Shown piece by piece: positions 1 to 10,859 of a stretch of DNA of 64,000 nucleotides (position 1 is its first letter; each line of letters opens with the position of its first letter). Below the pieces are notes generated by a model. The model had not been told where the DNA came from and made no database searches. It saw only the letters and a program-made list of their open reading frames with translations. The stretch is from Paracentrotus lividus. Its lineage: Eukaryota > Echinodermata > Echinoidea > Camarodonta > Echinidae. Location of the stretch: contig CALNVZ010003429.1 of NCBI GenBank assembly GCA_940671915.1, positions 22,858,594-22,922,593 of the forward strand. The letters run 5' to 3'. The position numbers and the translations under genes were made by a program.

Positions 1-1540
1 GTTCTTGAATTTATTCATTATAATGCATTTTCAATTCCCACAAGTTCACTGATCCATATCAACGTTATTTTAATGATGGACTTCAACATGTACATGATAA
101 AAAAAAAACAACAAAAAAAACAACATGTATTTATTTCCAAAGAAATGCAAAATTTGTACTGATCCATACCCATACAAACTCAACTTTTGTTAATTGTAAG
201 AAGTTCATTTACCCATGTACTTCTGGTTCATGCATGAATAAGTTGGGCTTGCACTTAGAAATGTTGTCAAAGAATAACATTTGGAATGCTCCCAAATATT
301 TTAAACAATCCATATAATGAAAGTTCTTTGAAGAATTTAAATTTTAAAATCGCATTCAAAATCAAGCATTTTGCATACGATGGCTATTTCATGTATTTCA
401 TAATAACTGATGGGACTTCAACTTGTTCATTGTTATAACATGTTTTAATTCACAAAGAAATGCCAAATTTACTTTGTAAACATTTTTTCCCTTTGGTATA
501 TACTGTTGTGCTCCCCTATACATTAGCACTCTTCATTAATATCTTCCAGCTCCAAAAGATTTTAATTTGCATCTGTGCATGATGGATTTGACATTCATTT
601 CAGCGTTATTTGCATATTCATGGAAATTTGTGAATTTTGTACTTATCCATACAATACAAACTCTGGCTTTGTGCATCATGCATGTGACCTGGCTTTGCGG
701 CTTTGGAATTTCGTTCAAAGAATAACATTTAATGCATCCCAAATATTGTTACACAATCTAATAATGAAAATCCTTCAAGAATTAAATTGTAATGAAAAAT
801 TCAAATCACGCATTTTCTTATGAATGGCTGAGTTTGTGTTCATAAATTTCTATAACAACTTGCTTTTAAAAAATGAAGAAGTTATTTAACTATTTACTTT
901 TGTCATGCACGACGATAATCTGGATGTTGTTACTCCGGTTCACCGTATTTCACTATTACTTTAGGTCATGCATGATGAACATCTTGCTAGCAGTCTGGAA
1001 TCTCTTACAAGAATAAACAATGGAATGTATAATAAGTGTATTATTGTACTCCAACGATCTTTATAATGAAAGTACTTGAATTTATTTCATGAAATGCATT
1101 TGATATTTCACATGTTTCACTGTCCATATTCAAATGTACTTTTTAATGCGTGGGACTCAAACTTGTCATTGTTTAGGGACAGCATGAATTATTCCAAAGA
1201 CAATTGGCAAATTTACTTTGTAAACAAATATTTTCTTTGGTATTTCGGGGTCGTTGCTCCTCCTTACTGTTATAGCACTCTTCATCAAGATCTTCCAACT
1301 CAAAACTATTTTGATTTGCTGTGTCTGTGCCATGATGGATTTGGGCATTCATTTATGATTTTGCATATGCATGCAATTTTTGTGAATTCGTACTAAATCT
1401 ATTACAATACAATCTTTGCCTTTGTAAATTCCAAGAAGTTAATTTTACCCATTTACTCAGGCGTCTTTGGTCATGCATGATGACCATCTTCTAGTAGCCT
1501 AGGAATCTCTTAACATACAATAACAATTGAATGTAACACA
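1..1540. repeat. Four diverged tandem copies of a 300-480 bp AT-rich repeat
   Basis: Copies begin near 1, 316, 763 and 1063 with a block like AATGAAAGTTCTTGAATTT. They share in the same order a GGACTTCAACTTGTTCATTG block, a CAAAGAAATGCCAAATTTAC block, a CATGATGGATTTG block, a TTTGGTCATGCATGATG block and a final AAGAATAACATTTGGAATG block. Copies 1 and 3 lack about 200 bp of the middle. Short open frames here (such as 1076-1396) are not conserved between copies and are probably not genes. The left end runs off the window. Confidence 0.75.
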
Positions 1541-2159
1541 GGTCTTCCTTTCTTGTTACACAAAAAATGGCGTTGGTCTGAGAGCTTTCAGTCATTTTTT
1601 GTTTTTTTTTTTTTTTATTCCATATTATTTGCACAAAATTTGAGACGAGTATGATTGCCTTGCGCAATCGCTGTACTCTGTTTTTATGTCTATGTTTTTG
1701 TATTCGTTCAATGTGGCCTTCCAATAATGACCCAATTCTGTGTTTTGGCGACCCTTATTTGCTTCCATCTCTAAGAGACAACTTATATTGAAATTTCTTT
1801 TGTGGTTTTAAAAAATTCTGTATGTTTCTAACTCTCATGGGACTAGGTTTTCCATTAAGTAATGTTAATTGACAGCGATTTTAATATTTTTAGCTGCAAT
1901 CACGTCATTATTACTGATAACATTCCAATTTCTGATTGATCAGTATGAACAAAATATTCTAACGTTATAATGAAAATGCTTCCTGAATTGTGAATATTCT
2001 TTCGGACGACCAATTTGATAACTCTATGGTTAACTTTCGCAGGTTACTATATTCAGACCAGTTCGGCAGATAACTCCGCTTTCGCTGGGGACAAAAGAAT
2101 TTGAATTTTTTTACATATTAACATTCGTAGTGAAATAAAAATTCGAACAATTTTGGTTA
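1541..2159. other. AT-rich intergenic stretch with no recognised content
   Basis: A poly-T run lies at about 1598-1616. I see no coding potential, splice-paired exon or inverted repeat. Confidence 0.5.
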
Positions 2160-5100
2160 CATGTTAGATAATATCAATGCAGATTCATTTTATAATTGGT
2201 TTGACAGAAACGTGGTTGCAATAATCCTCACACTATATACTCCTTGCCCAGGCATAATCTTGTTTTCAAAATAGGAATAAATAAACGAGGAGGTGGAAGT
2301 GCAGCATATATCATCAACCGCAAGCACAATACTCACCAATAGTATCAACGATTTATACTTATAGATGAACGAAATGAAGAAGCTGTTTTTTGAAAAAAAA
2401 TAAAATTCCATAGACGAAAAAGCTTAATGTTAGGAACGTTTACCGGCCACCATTCTTCCGATCATAGTTACATTCCTCACTGAATGCAGAGGCTGCTTTC
2501 AAGCCCTCTAGTCCAAAACAACACCTTGTTTTTTGATGGGAACTTTAATATAAGATCTCCTCAAATACAAAGATGAATAATTTACACAAAACTTTTTAGA
2601 TACCATATTGTCATTCTCTTTCTTCCACTGTATCACCCGACCCACTAGATTTTCTAATCATTCAGATACTTTAATCCGATACATATTTTTCAAATGTTGA
2701 AAAAAGAGAAACTGATTCTGTGTTATTTACTCAGATATATCCTGATCATTGTAATATCTTTGCAAGGATTATTCTTTTTTGAACAAATCGCTAACTCCTG
2801 TGAAAAAGTGAGACAAAATTTCACTTCCTGCAAAAAATAGCAAGACCTGCAAGAAAAACTAAGTTCATTAGATGGGCTGATGAAGTGCTGGCCAATGACG
2901 ATGTTCAACAGATCTTACAACTAATTAATGACTATTTCTTACCGACACATCTTAACGTGAATGTATACCCCTTGTTAAATTACGACCAAACGTAAACGGA
3001 CCACCACGGCAATCCCTGGGTCACTAAATCACTTCTTCAGATGTTATCAACAGAAAAAAATCAACCTTTACTACAATATCTGCTAAACCAACGACTCTTA
3101 ACTCATGAAAAAATACTGTCAACCATATAAAAAACATTATTCATCCCTTCTTGCCGATTTGACAACAAAAAAGAGAAAAATTTTATTTTTTCAAAATTTG
3201 AATCCAATGGTAATTAACATGGAAGGAAACTGGAAACATAATTAATGAAGTTCTTGAATAAAAAGAAGGTCTGAAGAATTAATGTACTTAAGATTGGAAA
3301 TAACTGTACTGATAAATTGATGACATAGCTGCTGGTTTAACGATTACTTCTCGAAACATTGGCCTCAAACCTGCCGATGCTATACCGCACACTGGACAAA
3401 AAGTTTGAGTCACTTTTTAACCAACAGCAACTCCTAACTCCCTTTCTCATTCCTACTGATCGCAATTGAAATTAAGAAACAAAAATTGCTTTGACAGAAT
3501 GAAAAGTAAGAAAAGTCCTGGCGTCTGACCATCATTTACAAATGACTTATTAAAAGATATAATTTCTGAGATGTACTCCTTTTAGAGCATATAATAAACT
3601 TGTCCTGTCAATGCGTGTGTTTTCCTGACTAAGATGAAAACTTTCCAAAGTCATTCCTGTGTATAAAAAGGTAATCAACTGAAGTAGGGAAACTATTAGA
3701 CCTATATCACTACTTGTCTTCTATCTCCAAAAATTATTAGAAAAAATTATGTATAAAACCGCCCACAATAACATTTATAAGGAACTTTGATTTGCTATCA
3801 AAACTTTCGCAGTTTGGCTTTAGAACAAAATCACTCAAACAACACATTGCAATCTTATACTTTATTATCATATAGCAACTGCTATGACAAACATCTCCAC
3901 AGTCTTGGGATATTTTGGAACCTATCAAGGGCTTTTGATTACAATTAATCACGAAATATTACTTAAAAAATATCATATTATTGGAATTCGGGAAAGGCCT
4001 TGGATTCGGTACAGAAGTACTCACGGGAAGAAAAACAATTCGTATGTATAAATTGACTCAAACTCAATTTTAACGCCATAACTTGCGGTTGTACCACAGG
4101 CGTTCTCTTTTAGGAACCGCTCTTATTTATCATTATATATCAATGATTTCAGAAATCCTCTTATCGACTTATCATTTATATTATTACGCTGACGATACCA
4201 GGTCTTTTTCTCCCATTAAAGATCCTGAAAAACGCTTTTTCTAACACCGCTTAACTTGGGTTTGAATAGTATTTACGAATGGTATTGTTTGCAATAAAAT
4301 TATCTTAAAACGTTGTTAAGACTCAATGCATTGCTTTTCAGCAATTCTATAGAAATGTTACCTCATAACGTAATTCTTAATGATATGTAAATAGAGCTTG
4401 TGGACTCTCCGAAATTCCTGGGTCTTTGGAAATTGATACCAAGCTTTTCTTGGAAGCAGCACATTTCAACATATAACTGTAAAATCTTAGCCAGAAATGT
4501 AGGCGTTCATGAATAAATTGAATTCCTTCCTCCCCTCCAAATATTTTATTAAAATTATACAACCACACTTATTCTTCCTTACTTAATTATGGCCTTTTAG
4601 CTTGGGGAAAAACTCGTCTCAAGCGTAATTTAGAGAGGTTATTAATTAATCCAAAAAATAGCAATGAGAATTATATGTCACGAAAATAGACTTAGGCTCA
4701 CTCAAAACCATTTGTTTTCTTTTCTAATAAAGTGTTAAAAATAGAAGATTTATACAATTTACGTTTTGGGCAGTTTCATGTTTTCAATTGAACAAAAAGG
4801 GTGAGCTTCCAGCATCGCTAAGCGGCATTGTTTCTAAAAACCAACATTTTCATTCTTACCCCACACCATTGTCATCCTCCCTTTCATCTCCCTATGGTAC
4901 GAACCTATTTATAAGCAAAAGACTGTTGTTTATAGCGGACCAAGTTTTTGGAATACCCTGCGAAGAGTCGCTTAAAACGCTCCCAGGTTTTTTTATTTTT
5001 AAACGTTAACTCAAAAGCTAAACATTATAGCTTCTTATAATGCTTAAATATCATTATCTGCAGAAGGTCATTCCTTATTTTGTCTATGTCTTTGTGCCCT

Positions 5101-5400
5101 TCTTGTCCTGTTTATGTTTTGTGTGTGTCTTGTTTTGTCTTCTTAATTTTTTTTCCTTTCTTTTTCAACACAAATTTGAGTATATCTGGGAACTTAATAA
5201 CAAGCTTTGCTTCATTGGTTTCCATCGCAATACAGCCTGGCTTAATAATTCATTTTTGATAAGTTACATATTCGAATTGTTACAAATGTATTTTGTTATT
5301 TTGATATAATCTATGTAAGCTTAATTTATCTTATTCACTGATTGTTTTGTTCTGTAAATTATTTTTGCTGTATTGTGGAAATAAATAAATGAAAAAATGA
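2160..5400 (+). mobile_element. Decayed CR1/Jockey-like non-LTR retrotransposon (LINE)
   Basis: Remnants of one polyprotein occur in the expected order on the plus strand. The endonuclease motif TETWL is near 2202, and RGGGS near 2288. Reverse transcriptase pieces read VYKKGN then NYRPIS near 3660-3710, a TINHEILLKKYHI piece near 3935-3975, and YADDT near 4186. The thumb-region motif PYLNYGLLAWG is near 4578. Frame changes and stops occur throughout. The 3' end has AATAAATAAATGAAAAAATG near 5383-5400. It is an inactive copy; its 5' limit is approximate. Confidence 0.8.
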
Positions 5401-5523
5401 AAATACTCCAATTTTAACTCAAATTTTTCTGCTCGCGCTTCGCGCTCGAAAAAAAAATCCTTGAAAAAGGTCCACTTTTTCAGATTTCGAACCCCCCGTA
5501 AAAATCCTAGTTACGGGCCTGGT
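5401..5523 (-). repeat. Fragment of the GCTCGCGCTTCGCGCTCG dispersed element
   Basis: This piece is nearly identical to 22213-22342. It runs from AACTCAAATTTTTCTGC through the GC-rich motif to GTTACGGGCCTGG. The terminal motif CAGGCCCGTAACTAGG (in inverse) also appears inside both 16-bp-array elements near 17735 and 23617. Confidence 0.8.
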
Positions 5524-5593
5524 ATTGATTTAAAAAAGAAAAAAAAGCTTAAAATGTATAGACTTATATATATATATATATATATATTATATC

Positions 5594-7287
5594 TATATGC
5601 AGCAATGGAAATACCCACATGACAGACAACCCGGGGTTTGGCACCCCCGGGGTGACCAACCCTGGGTAGACTAGGGAACTTAGTCATTTTCTCATGTATA
5701 CACAGGTAGCATTACACATGCAGTAGCATTACAATAGGGCATGCTAGTTTTCCATCGTAATCTCCAAAAGCATTTGGTAGTCATCACCTTCATGATATCA
5801 ATTTCATCAACTGCATAGATCTATTATTTGATGTTGCTGTACAAGATGACAAGAACTTTAGTTGAAATGAATTTTTCAGTTGCTTTGAATGTCTAATTCA
5901 ATGTTCGATTGCTCTTCGCTTCATGGTCGATATAATACGAAAATAGCATTAGGGGGCAATTTCGGTTATTAGAACAGCCGAAAAAGGTATTCGTAAACGA
6001 TATAGCCTTATTCAAAGGCGCTATAGGTAGCGACTGGAAATTGCGCGCTTATTTATACGTACATTGTAGACTAATTCCAGCAAGGAGCTAGATGGGTTGC
6101 ATGCTCGCGCTACCAGCGATAGTGCTACGCAAGTTCTTTGCTAGTGGTACGGTACCGTAGTTCTAGCTAGCTAGCTGAGCTTGCGAGCTCGCTGACTGAG
6201 TGTGTTGTGCAGAATGTGGCCGTGGTGTACTGCGCTGTGTAGCTGCATCTAACTTTAGTTTTCCAGAACTGGATTTTTTTTTTAAAGCAAGCCATCGACT
6301 GAATCTACCGTTACAGCTTGAACAGGGACATATGAAAGTTAGTCTTTAACTTACGTGAAACTAAAAATGGCACACTGCTCTAAGGATGACGATTTTAGTT
6401 TGTTGTCAAACCAGAGTGGTCTATGATGCCATTTGGTCAACCCAGGGTAGACACCAATGCCAACTGTCAATATCACAAGCATCTTCTAGATTTTCGTTTG
6501 TTGTCAACCCAGGGTTGTCTATGATGCCATTTGGTCAACCCAGGGTTGTCTATGATGCCATTTGGTCAACCCAGGGTAGACAACAATGCCAACTGTCAAT
6601 ATCACATCTAATGTTAGATTTTAGTTTGTTGTCAACCCAGGGTTGTCTATGATGCCATTTGGTCAACCCAGGGTAGACACCAATGCCAACTGTCAATATC
6701 CATGATATCACAAGCATCTTCTAGATTTTCGTTTGTTGTCAACCCAGGGTCGTCTATGATGCCATTTGGTCAACCCAGGGTTGTCTATATGATGCCATTT
6801 GGTCAACCCAGGGTAGACAACAATGCCAACTGTCAATATCACATCTAACGTTAGATTCTAGTTTGTTGACAACCCAGAGTTGTCTATGGGGCCATTTTGT
6901 CAACCCAGGGTAGACGTATATAACTTAAAGCTATCGCCTTTGATAAAGGCTATACCAACTTTTCGGCTGTTCCAATAACCAAAATTCCTCCCTTATGTTA
7001 TTCGACATTCAAAGCAACTGAATATCATTTAAACTACATTTGCTTGACAGCTTGTACAGCTTTTGTAGTTGACGAAATTGATATCATGAAGGCAATGACT
7101 ACCAAATGATTATGGAGATTACGATGGAAAACTAGCAGGCCCTATTGTAAATAATCATGCTACTGTGTAATGATACTGTATACATGCGAAAAATGACTAA
7201 GATTCCTTGTCTACCCGGGGTTGGTCACCCCGGGGGTGCCCAACCCCGGGTTGTTTGTCATGTGGGTATTTCCATTGCAGCATATAT
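5594..7287. mobile_element. 1.7 kb foldback DNA transposon with arms of about 350-430 bp
   Basis: The left end, TGGAAATACCCACATGACA after TATATGCAGCAA, is matched inverted at 7260-7280 by TGTCATGTGGGTATTTCCA and TTGCAGCATATA. Arms continue inward to about 6030 and from about 6920, sharing inverted blocks such as CAAATGATTATGGAGATTAC and CTTTTCGGCTGTTC. The element sits inside a TA microsatellite on both sides, consistent with TA insertion. The interior has about 350 bp of mixed sequence and a tandem array, and no transposase was found, so it is non-autonomous. Confidence 0.88.
6395..6925. repeat. Internal tandem array built on the palindrome CAACCCAGGGTTG
   Basis: About seven copies of a unit containing TGTCTATGATGCCATTTGG then GTCAACCCAGGGT alternate with a spacer containing AATGCCAACTGTCAATATCA. 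The core palindrome resembles the AACCCCGGGTT and ACCCTGGGT motifs of the element's own arms. The open frame 6386-6652 is produced by the repeats. Confidence 0.9.
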
Positions 7288-7436
7288 ATAATTATATATA
7301 TATATATGACATTTTTAAACTCATTTTGTGGTGAACAATTAAATAGATGAAGGCACTGTTAGTACTTGTGTGTTTAATATTTGGTTTAGAAACAAGGGAA
7401 ACAATATTATTTGATGCACCTTCATGGTTAACAGTT

Positions 7437-8518
7437 AATAATAATAATAATAATTCTTAATTTATAAAGCGCAACTTCTCTGCCTAAATGAGGCACCCAA
7501 GGCGCACAGAAACATGATACTTATACAAAGGTAACATCAACAAAATACAAAAATATACAACTAATAATTATATCAAAATTAAATGAAAAATGAAATTAAA
7601 ATTGTACAGTCAGATAATTTAATTGACAGGTCAACAGGTCCTTTCCTACACGCCCACTAGCCATATGTTTCATTCATTAGATAGGTTTTGAGGCTTTTGT
7701 GGAAAATGGTCAATGATCCACTCGACTTTATGTCAGGAGGGAGTGCATTCCACAAACGTGGGGCAGACGCAAGAAAAGACCTGTCGCCCCATGACCGCTT
7801 CGTTTTGGCTTCCTGGAACTGATGGCTATTCCCTGACCGGAGACCATGCAGGTCTAACACATCTTTTCTCCTGTAGTAGATCTGCTAAGTACATAGGTGT
7901 TTTGTTAGTTCTTAGTTTGAACACCATGGAAAGTATCTTGTACTTTATTCTCTGCCTGACAGGGAGCCAGTGAAGATCCCTCAGAACGGGTGTGATATGA
8001 GCGGATACTCTAGATCTGGTGATGAGACGTGCAGCAGAATTTTGAATCTTCTGCAGTCGTTTGATCTGAATTTCGGGCAGTCCATTTAAAGTGCTATTGT
8101 ACATGTCCAGTCGTGACGTTACTAGAGAATGGAGTGCCTGCTTCGTGGCATGTGGGGTCAGGTAGTCCCGAATTCGACGAATGTTTCGAATATGGTAAAC
8201 ACATGAACGGATGCAGCTTGAGATTTGAGGCTCCATAGACATTTTGGTATCCAGTATTAAACCAAGAGAGCGTACTTTGGGAGCCCGAGTAACAGATACC
8301 TCGCCAACCTTCAGATCTGGTATGGTGACTTTCTTCATCTGTTGCGATGAACCAAAGACGATAAATTCTGTCTTGGCCTGGTTGATTTGAAGGAAATTCT
8401 TCCCCATCCACTCGGATATATCTGCAATGCAGGACTCAAATCTTGCTACAGTTTCGTCGACATCAGTTTGATTAGGTTGACAAGAGACGTACAGCTGAAA
8501 GTTGATATTATTGGCCTC
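7437..8518 (-). mobile_element. 5'-truncated L2-like LINE
   Basis: The minus strand carries the C-terminal third of a LINE reverse transcriptase and its 3' UTR. The 3' end, 7437-7456, is an ATT/TTA trinucleotide run preceded by GCGCTTTATAAATTAAGAA, as in L2-type tails. Sequence homology stops abruptly near 8518, as expected for 5' truncation during insertion. Confidence 0.88.
7657..8518 (-). pseudogene. LINE reverse transcriptase C-terminal fragment, one frameshift
   Basis: From about 8518 the frame reads through a thumb-domain segment (ISEWMGKNFLQINQAKTEF, IRRIRDYLTPHATKQAL, SRLDMYNSTLNGLPE) and the ITPVLRDLHWLPVRQRIKYK motif typical of L2/CR1 elements. Near 7826-7860 the reading moves to a second frame that completes the protein with RSFLASAPRLWNALPPDI and a stop near 7657. 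The upstream polymerase core with the YADD motif is absent. The 193-residue frame 7826-8407 is therefore not a host gene. Confidence 0.88.
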
Positions 8519-8882
8519 AATGGACTATTTTTGTACTTGTCCATCTGTATCTTTGTTTAGGTACTAACATTATTGAATATCTATAGCTACCTAAACAAAT
8601 ACTAGACCGTTATAATTAAATGCAATACCAATACAATGAAGGTAAAAGTAATTCAATTTATCACGTTGAAAATATAATTTGTTTGTTTGTCAGTACTTCT
8701 TTTTGAATACTATATAATATATTTTCCAACAAAAATATACATTGTATATTTTATATAATTTCTTCTTTCTTCATATTGCAATTTGTAACAACTTTGTTGC
8801 AAACAAAAGTACACATTATTGCATAATACAATATTATATGTATTACTAGTATGTTTAAACCTATCAACAGTTATTTTGATGT
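8519..8882. other. AT-rich stretch without recognised features
   Basis: No coding pattern, inverted repeat or tandem unit was seen between the LINE 5' break and the next repeat. Confidence 0.5.
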
Positions 8883-9135
8883 AGGGGAGAGCGGGGTTAT
8901 ATGGAACATTTTTCACAAAAAAGGCCATAAAACAGAAGCAGATTTATTTCAAGAAACAATAAACAATCAAGTTGAGTGTATATCTGTATGCTACAAATGT
9001 ACCCCATAAAATTCTTAAACTTCGTGATGGTTCCGGAAAAAATCCATCTTCAACAAGTCCATGTCAAGTGTTCCAACTAACCCCAGACACGGGGTTAGTT
9101 GGAACTAGGTATGGGGTAAGTTGAAACATTGTGCA
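8883..9135. repeat. Element end with GGGGTTAGTTGGAAC motifs (left)
   Basis: It begins GTAGGGGAGAGCGGGGTTA and contains inverted and direct copies of GTTCCAACTAACCCC, GGGGTTAGTTGGAAC and GGGGTAAGTTGAAAC near 9070-9128. Matching motifs in the opposite orientation lie at 19900-20326, possibly the other end of the same element, now separated by nested insertions. Confidence 0.6.
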
Positions 9136-9525
9136 TTATATCATATAAAATTATATTTAAAATACCTGGATCATTATTGCATGGGTTCAGCTAACTTGCT
9201 TTATTGGTTCCAATTAAAATATTGGAGATTGATGTGCATTTTTTTTTTAAACTTCATGTTGTATTACACTTGATAGCATCCACTCAGATACAGATATTCT
9301 GAAGTCCTGTGAAGTAGCATTCTGCAATATATTTTGTTTAAACCAAAATAAAATTGTCTAATGTGCACTGGTGGTGGCAACGTCTACAACTTCGAAACCC
9401 CTGTGAATGGTGCCTCTCTCACAGTCTCCAATGATGAATGATATTCCTTCTCCAATGATGAATGATATTCCTTCTACTATTTTCTTGTTTTAGTGCACAT
9501 CCCACAGGTCAGTTTATCAAAGTGA

Positions 9526-9566
<41 letters not shown>

Positions 9567-10033
9567 TAGTTTCCCTAAAGTACACTCTGAATGCATTGTC
9601 AGCTAAGTAATTATGCGATTTAATAATCATATAAGTTTGCCTGGCGAATTAAAATTTACTGCTTTGATTCATTAGGAAAATGTAAAATAAAAAGAAATAC
9701 AACTGGCTATGGTATTTTCACTTTTGTCAATCTCACGAAATTCGTGGCCAAATGTTAGATTCCAATACAATTCATTCGGTGTGTTTATCCTTTGAATTCC
9801 TGAATTTAATTTCAGTTTTACCATATTTATCATTATCATTATTCGAGCAAAATGGTTTAAGATATAAGCAGTTCTTTAGTTCGACTGCCAATTTTGAATT
9901 TCGAATTTGTAAACGTGCTACTTTTTCACTCTGGTTTTTTGTACATTAAAAGGAGTCTTTATTTTCATTGTGATTAAAAGACAATCCTATCATGCCTATA
10001 GGATTTATATACTTCACATGATAAGCCTATAAG
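9136..10033. other. AT-rich stretch with a TA microsatellite
   Basis: A TA run lies at about 9529-9557, followed by poly-T. A short direct duplication, CCAATGATGAATGATATTCC, occurs twice near 9426-9470. No gene is supported; the 65-residue frame at 9752 has no recognisable features. Confidence 0.55.
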
Positions 10034-10662
10034 TAGGGTTGGGCGAATCTCAACTTTTTTTTTCAAACAAGTTGTTTCTATAGTAAAATTCGACGTAGAA
10101 ACTGAAAATGACAATTATTTTTGCATACGATGACGTCTTACGTCGCTAAAGTGCAAAAAACCAAAATGGCCGCCAAAATAGCGTATTATGCCCAATTATC
10201 ATACTTTTTATATGTATAAACCACTTTTATTGCGTTTTTATATGTCTTTTGGGTGTCAGGGAACCCAACATGATTAATCCAACAAGATTAATCCTACCTA
10301 AGTTGACTGTTAGTGTAGTTTGGTAGTTAGTTTCAGTCAAAATCGAGCAAAAATCACCTCATATCAAAATCACTAATTAACACCTATAACCATACTAGGT
10401 ACATTTGGTCATGATAAAATTGTCAGATTTGAGCTTTTAAACCATCAAAATCCATAAAGAAACAAAATAAAACCGGTTTATACCTATAAAGTGTGTGATG
10501 AATGGGCAAAATACACTATTTTGGTTTTTTGCACTTTAGCGACGTCAGACTTCATTGTACACAAAAATCATTGTCATTTTTGGATTCTACATCAAATTTG
10601 ACTATAGAAACAACTTGTTTGACATAACTTTTCAGAAAAAAGTCATTATTTGCCCAACCCTA
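10034..10662. mobile_element. MITE with long terminal inverted repeats, TA flanked
   Basis: The ends are GGGTTGGGC and GCCCAACCC, each flanked by TA. The arms are about 170 bp and share CAAACAAGTTGTTTCTATAG, AATGACAATTATTTTTG versus its inverse, and TTTGCACTTTAGCGACGTC versus its inverse. Total length is about 629 bp with an AT-rich middle and no transposase. The TA duplication suggests mariner-type mobilisation. Confidence 0.9.
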
Positions 10663-10859
10663 TTATTACCATGTATAAATGTACTATCTGTTCGCAATGG
10701 CATAAATATCCTTGATACCATTCTCCATGTTGATACAAATCCTCTGTTTCTTTTATTGTACCTGCACATGTATTTACAGGGTCCGATAATTCTTGTGTTT
10801 GACCACAATCTTGTGGAATGTGGATTTAACTCCTTTGATGCAAAGGACATATCAACGTA

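Noticed and set aside
6386..6652. 88-residue frame on the plus strand
   Set aside because: Made entirely of the internal palindromic repeats of the foldback element.
7826..8407. 193-residue host gene on the minus strand
   Set aside because: The motifs are those of a LINE reverse transcriptase C-terminus, with a typical L2 3' tail downstream and a frameshift.
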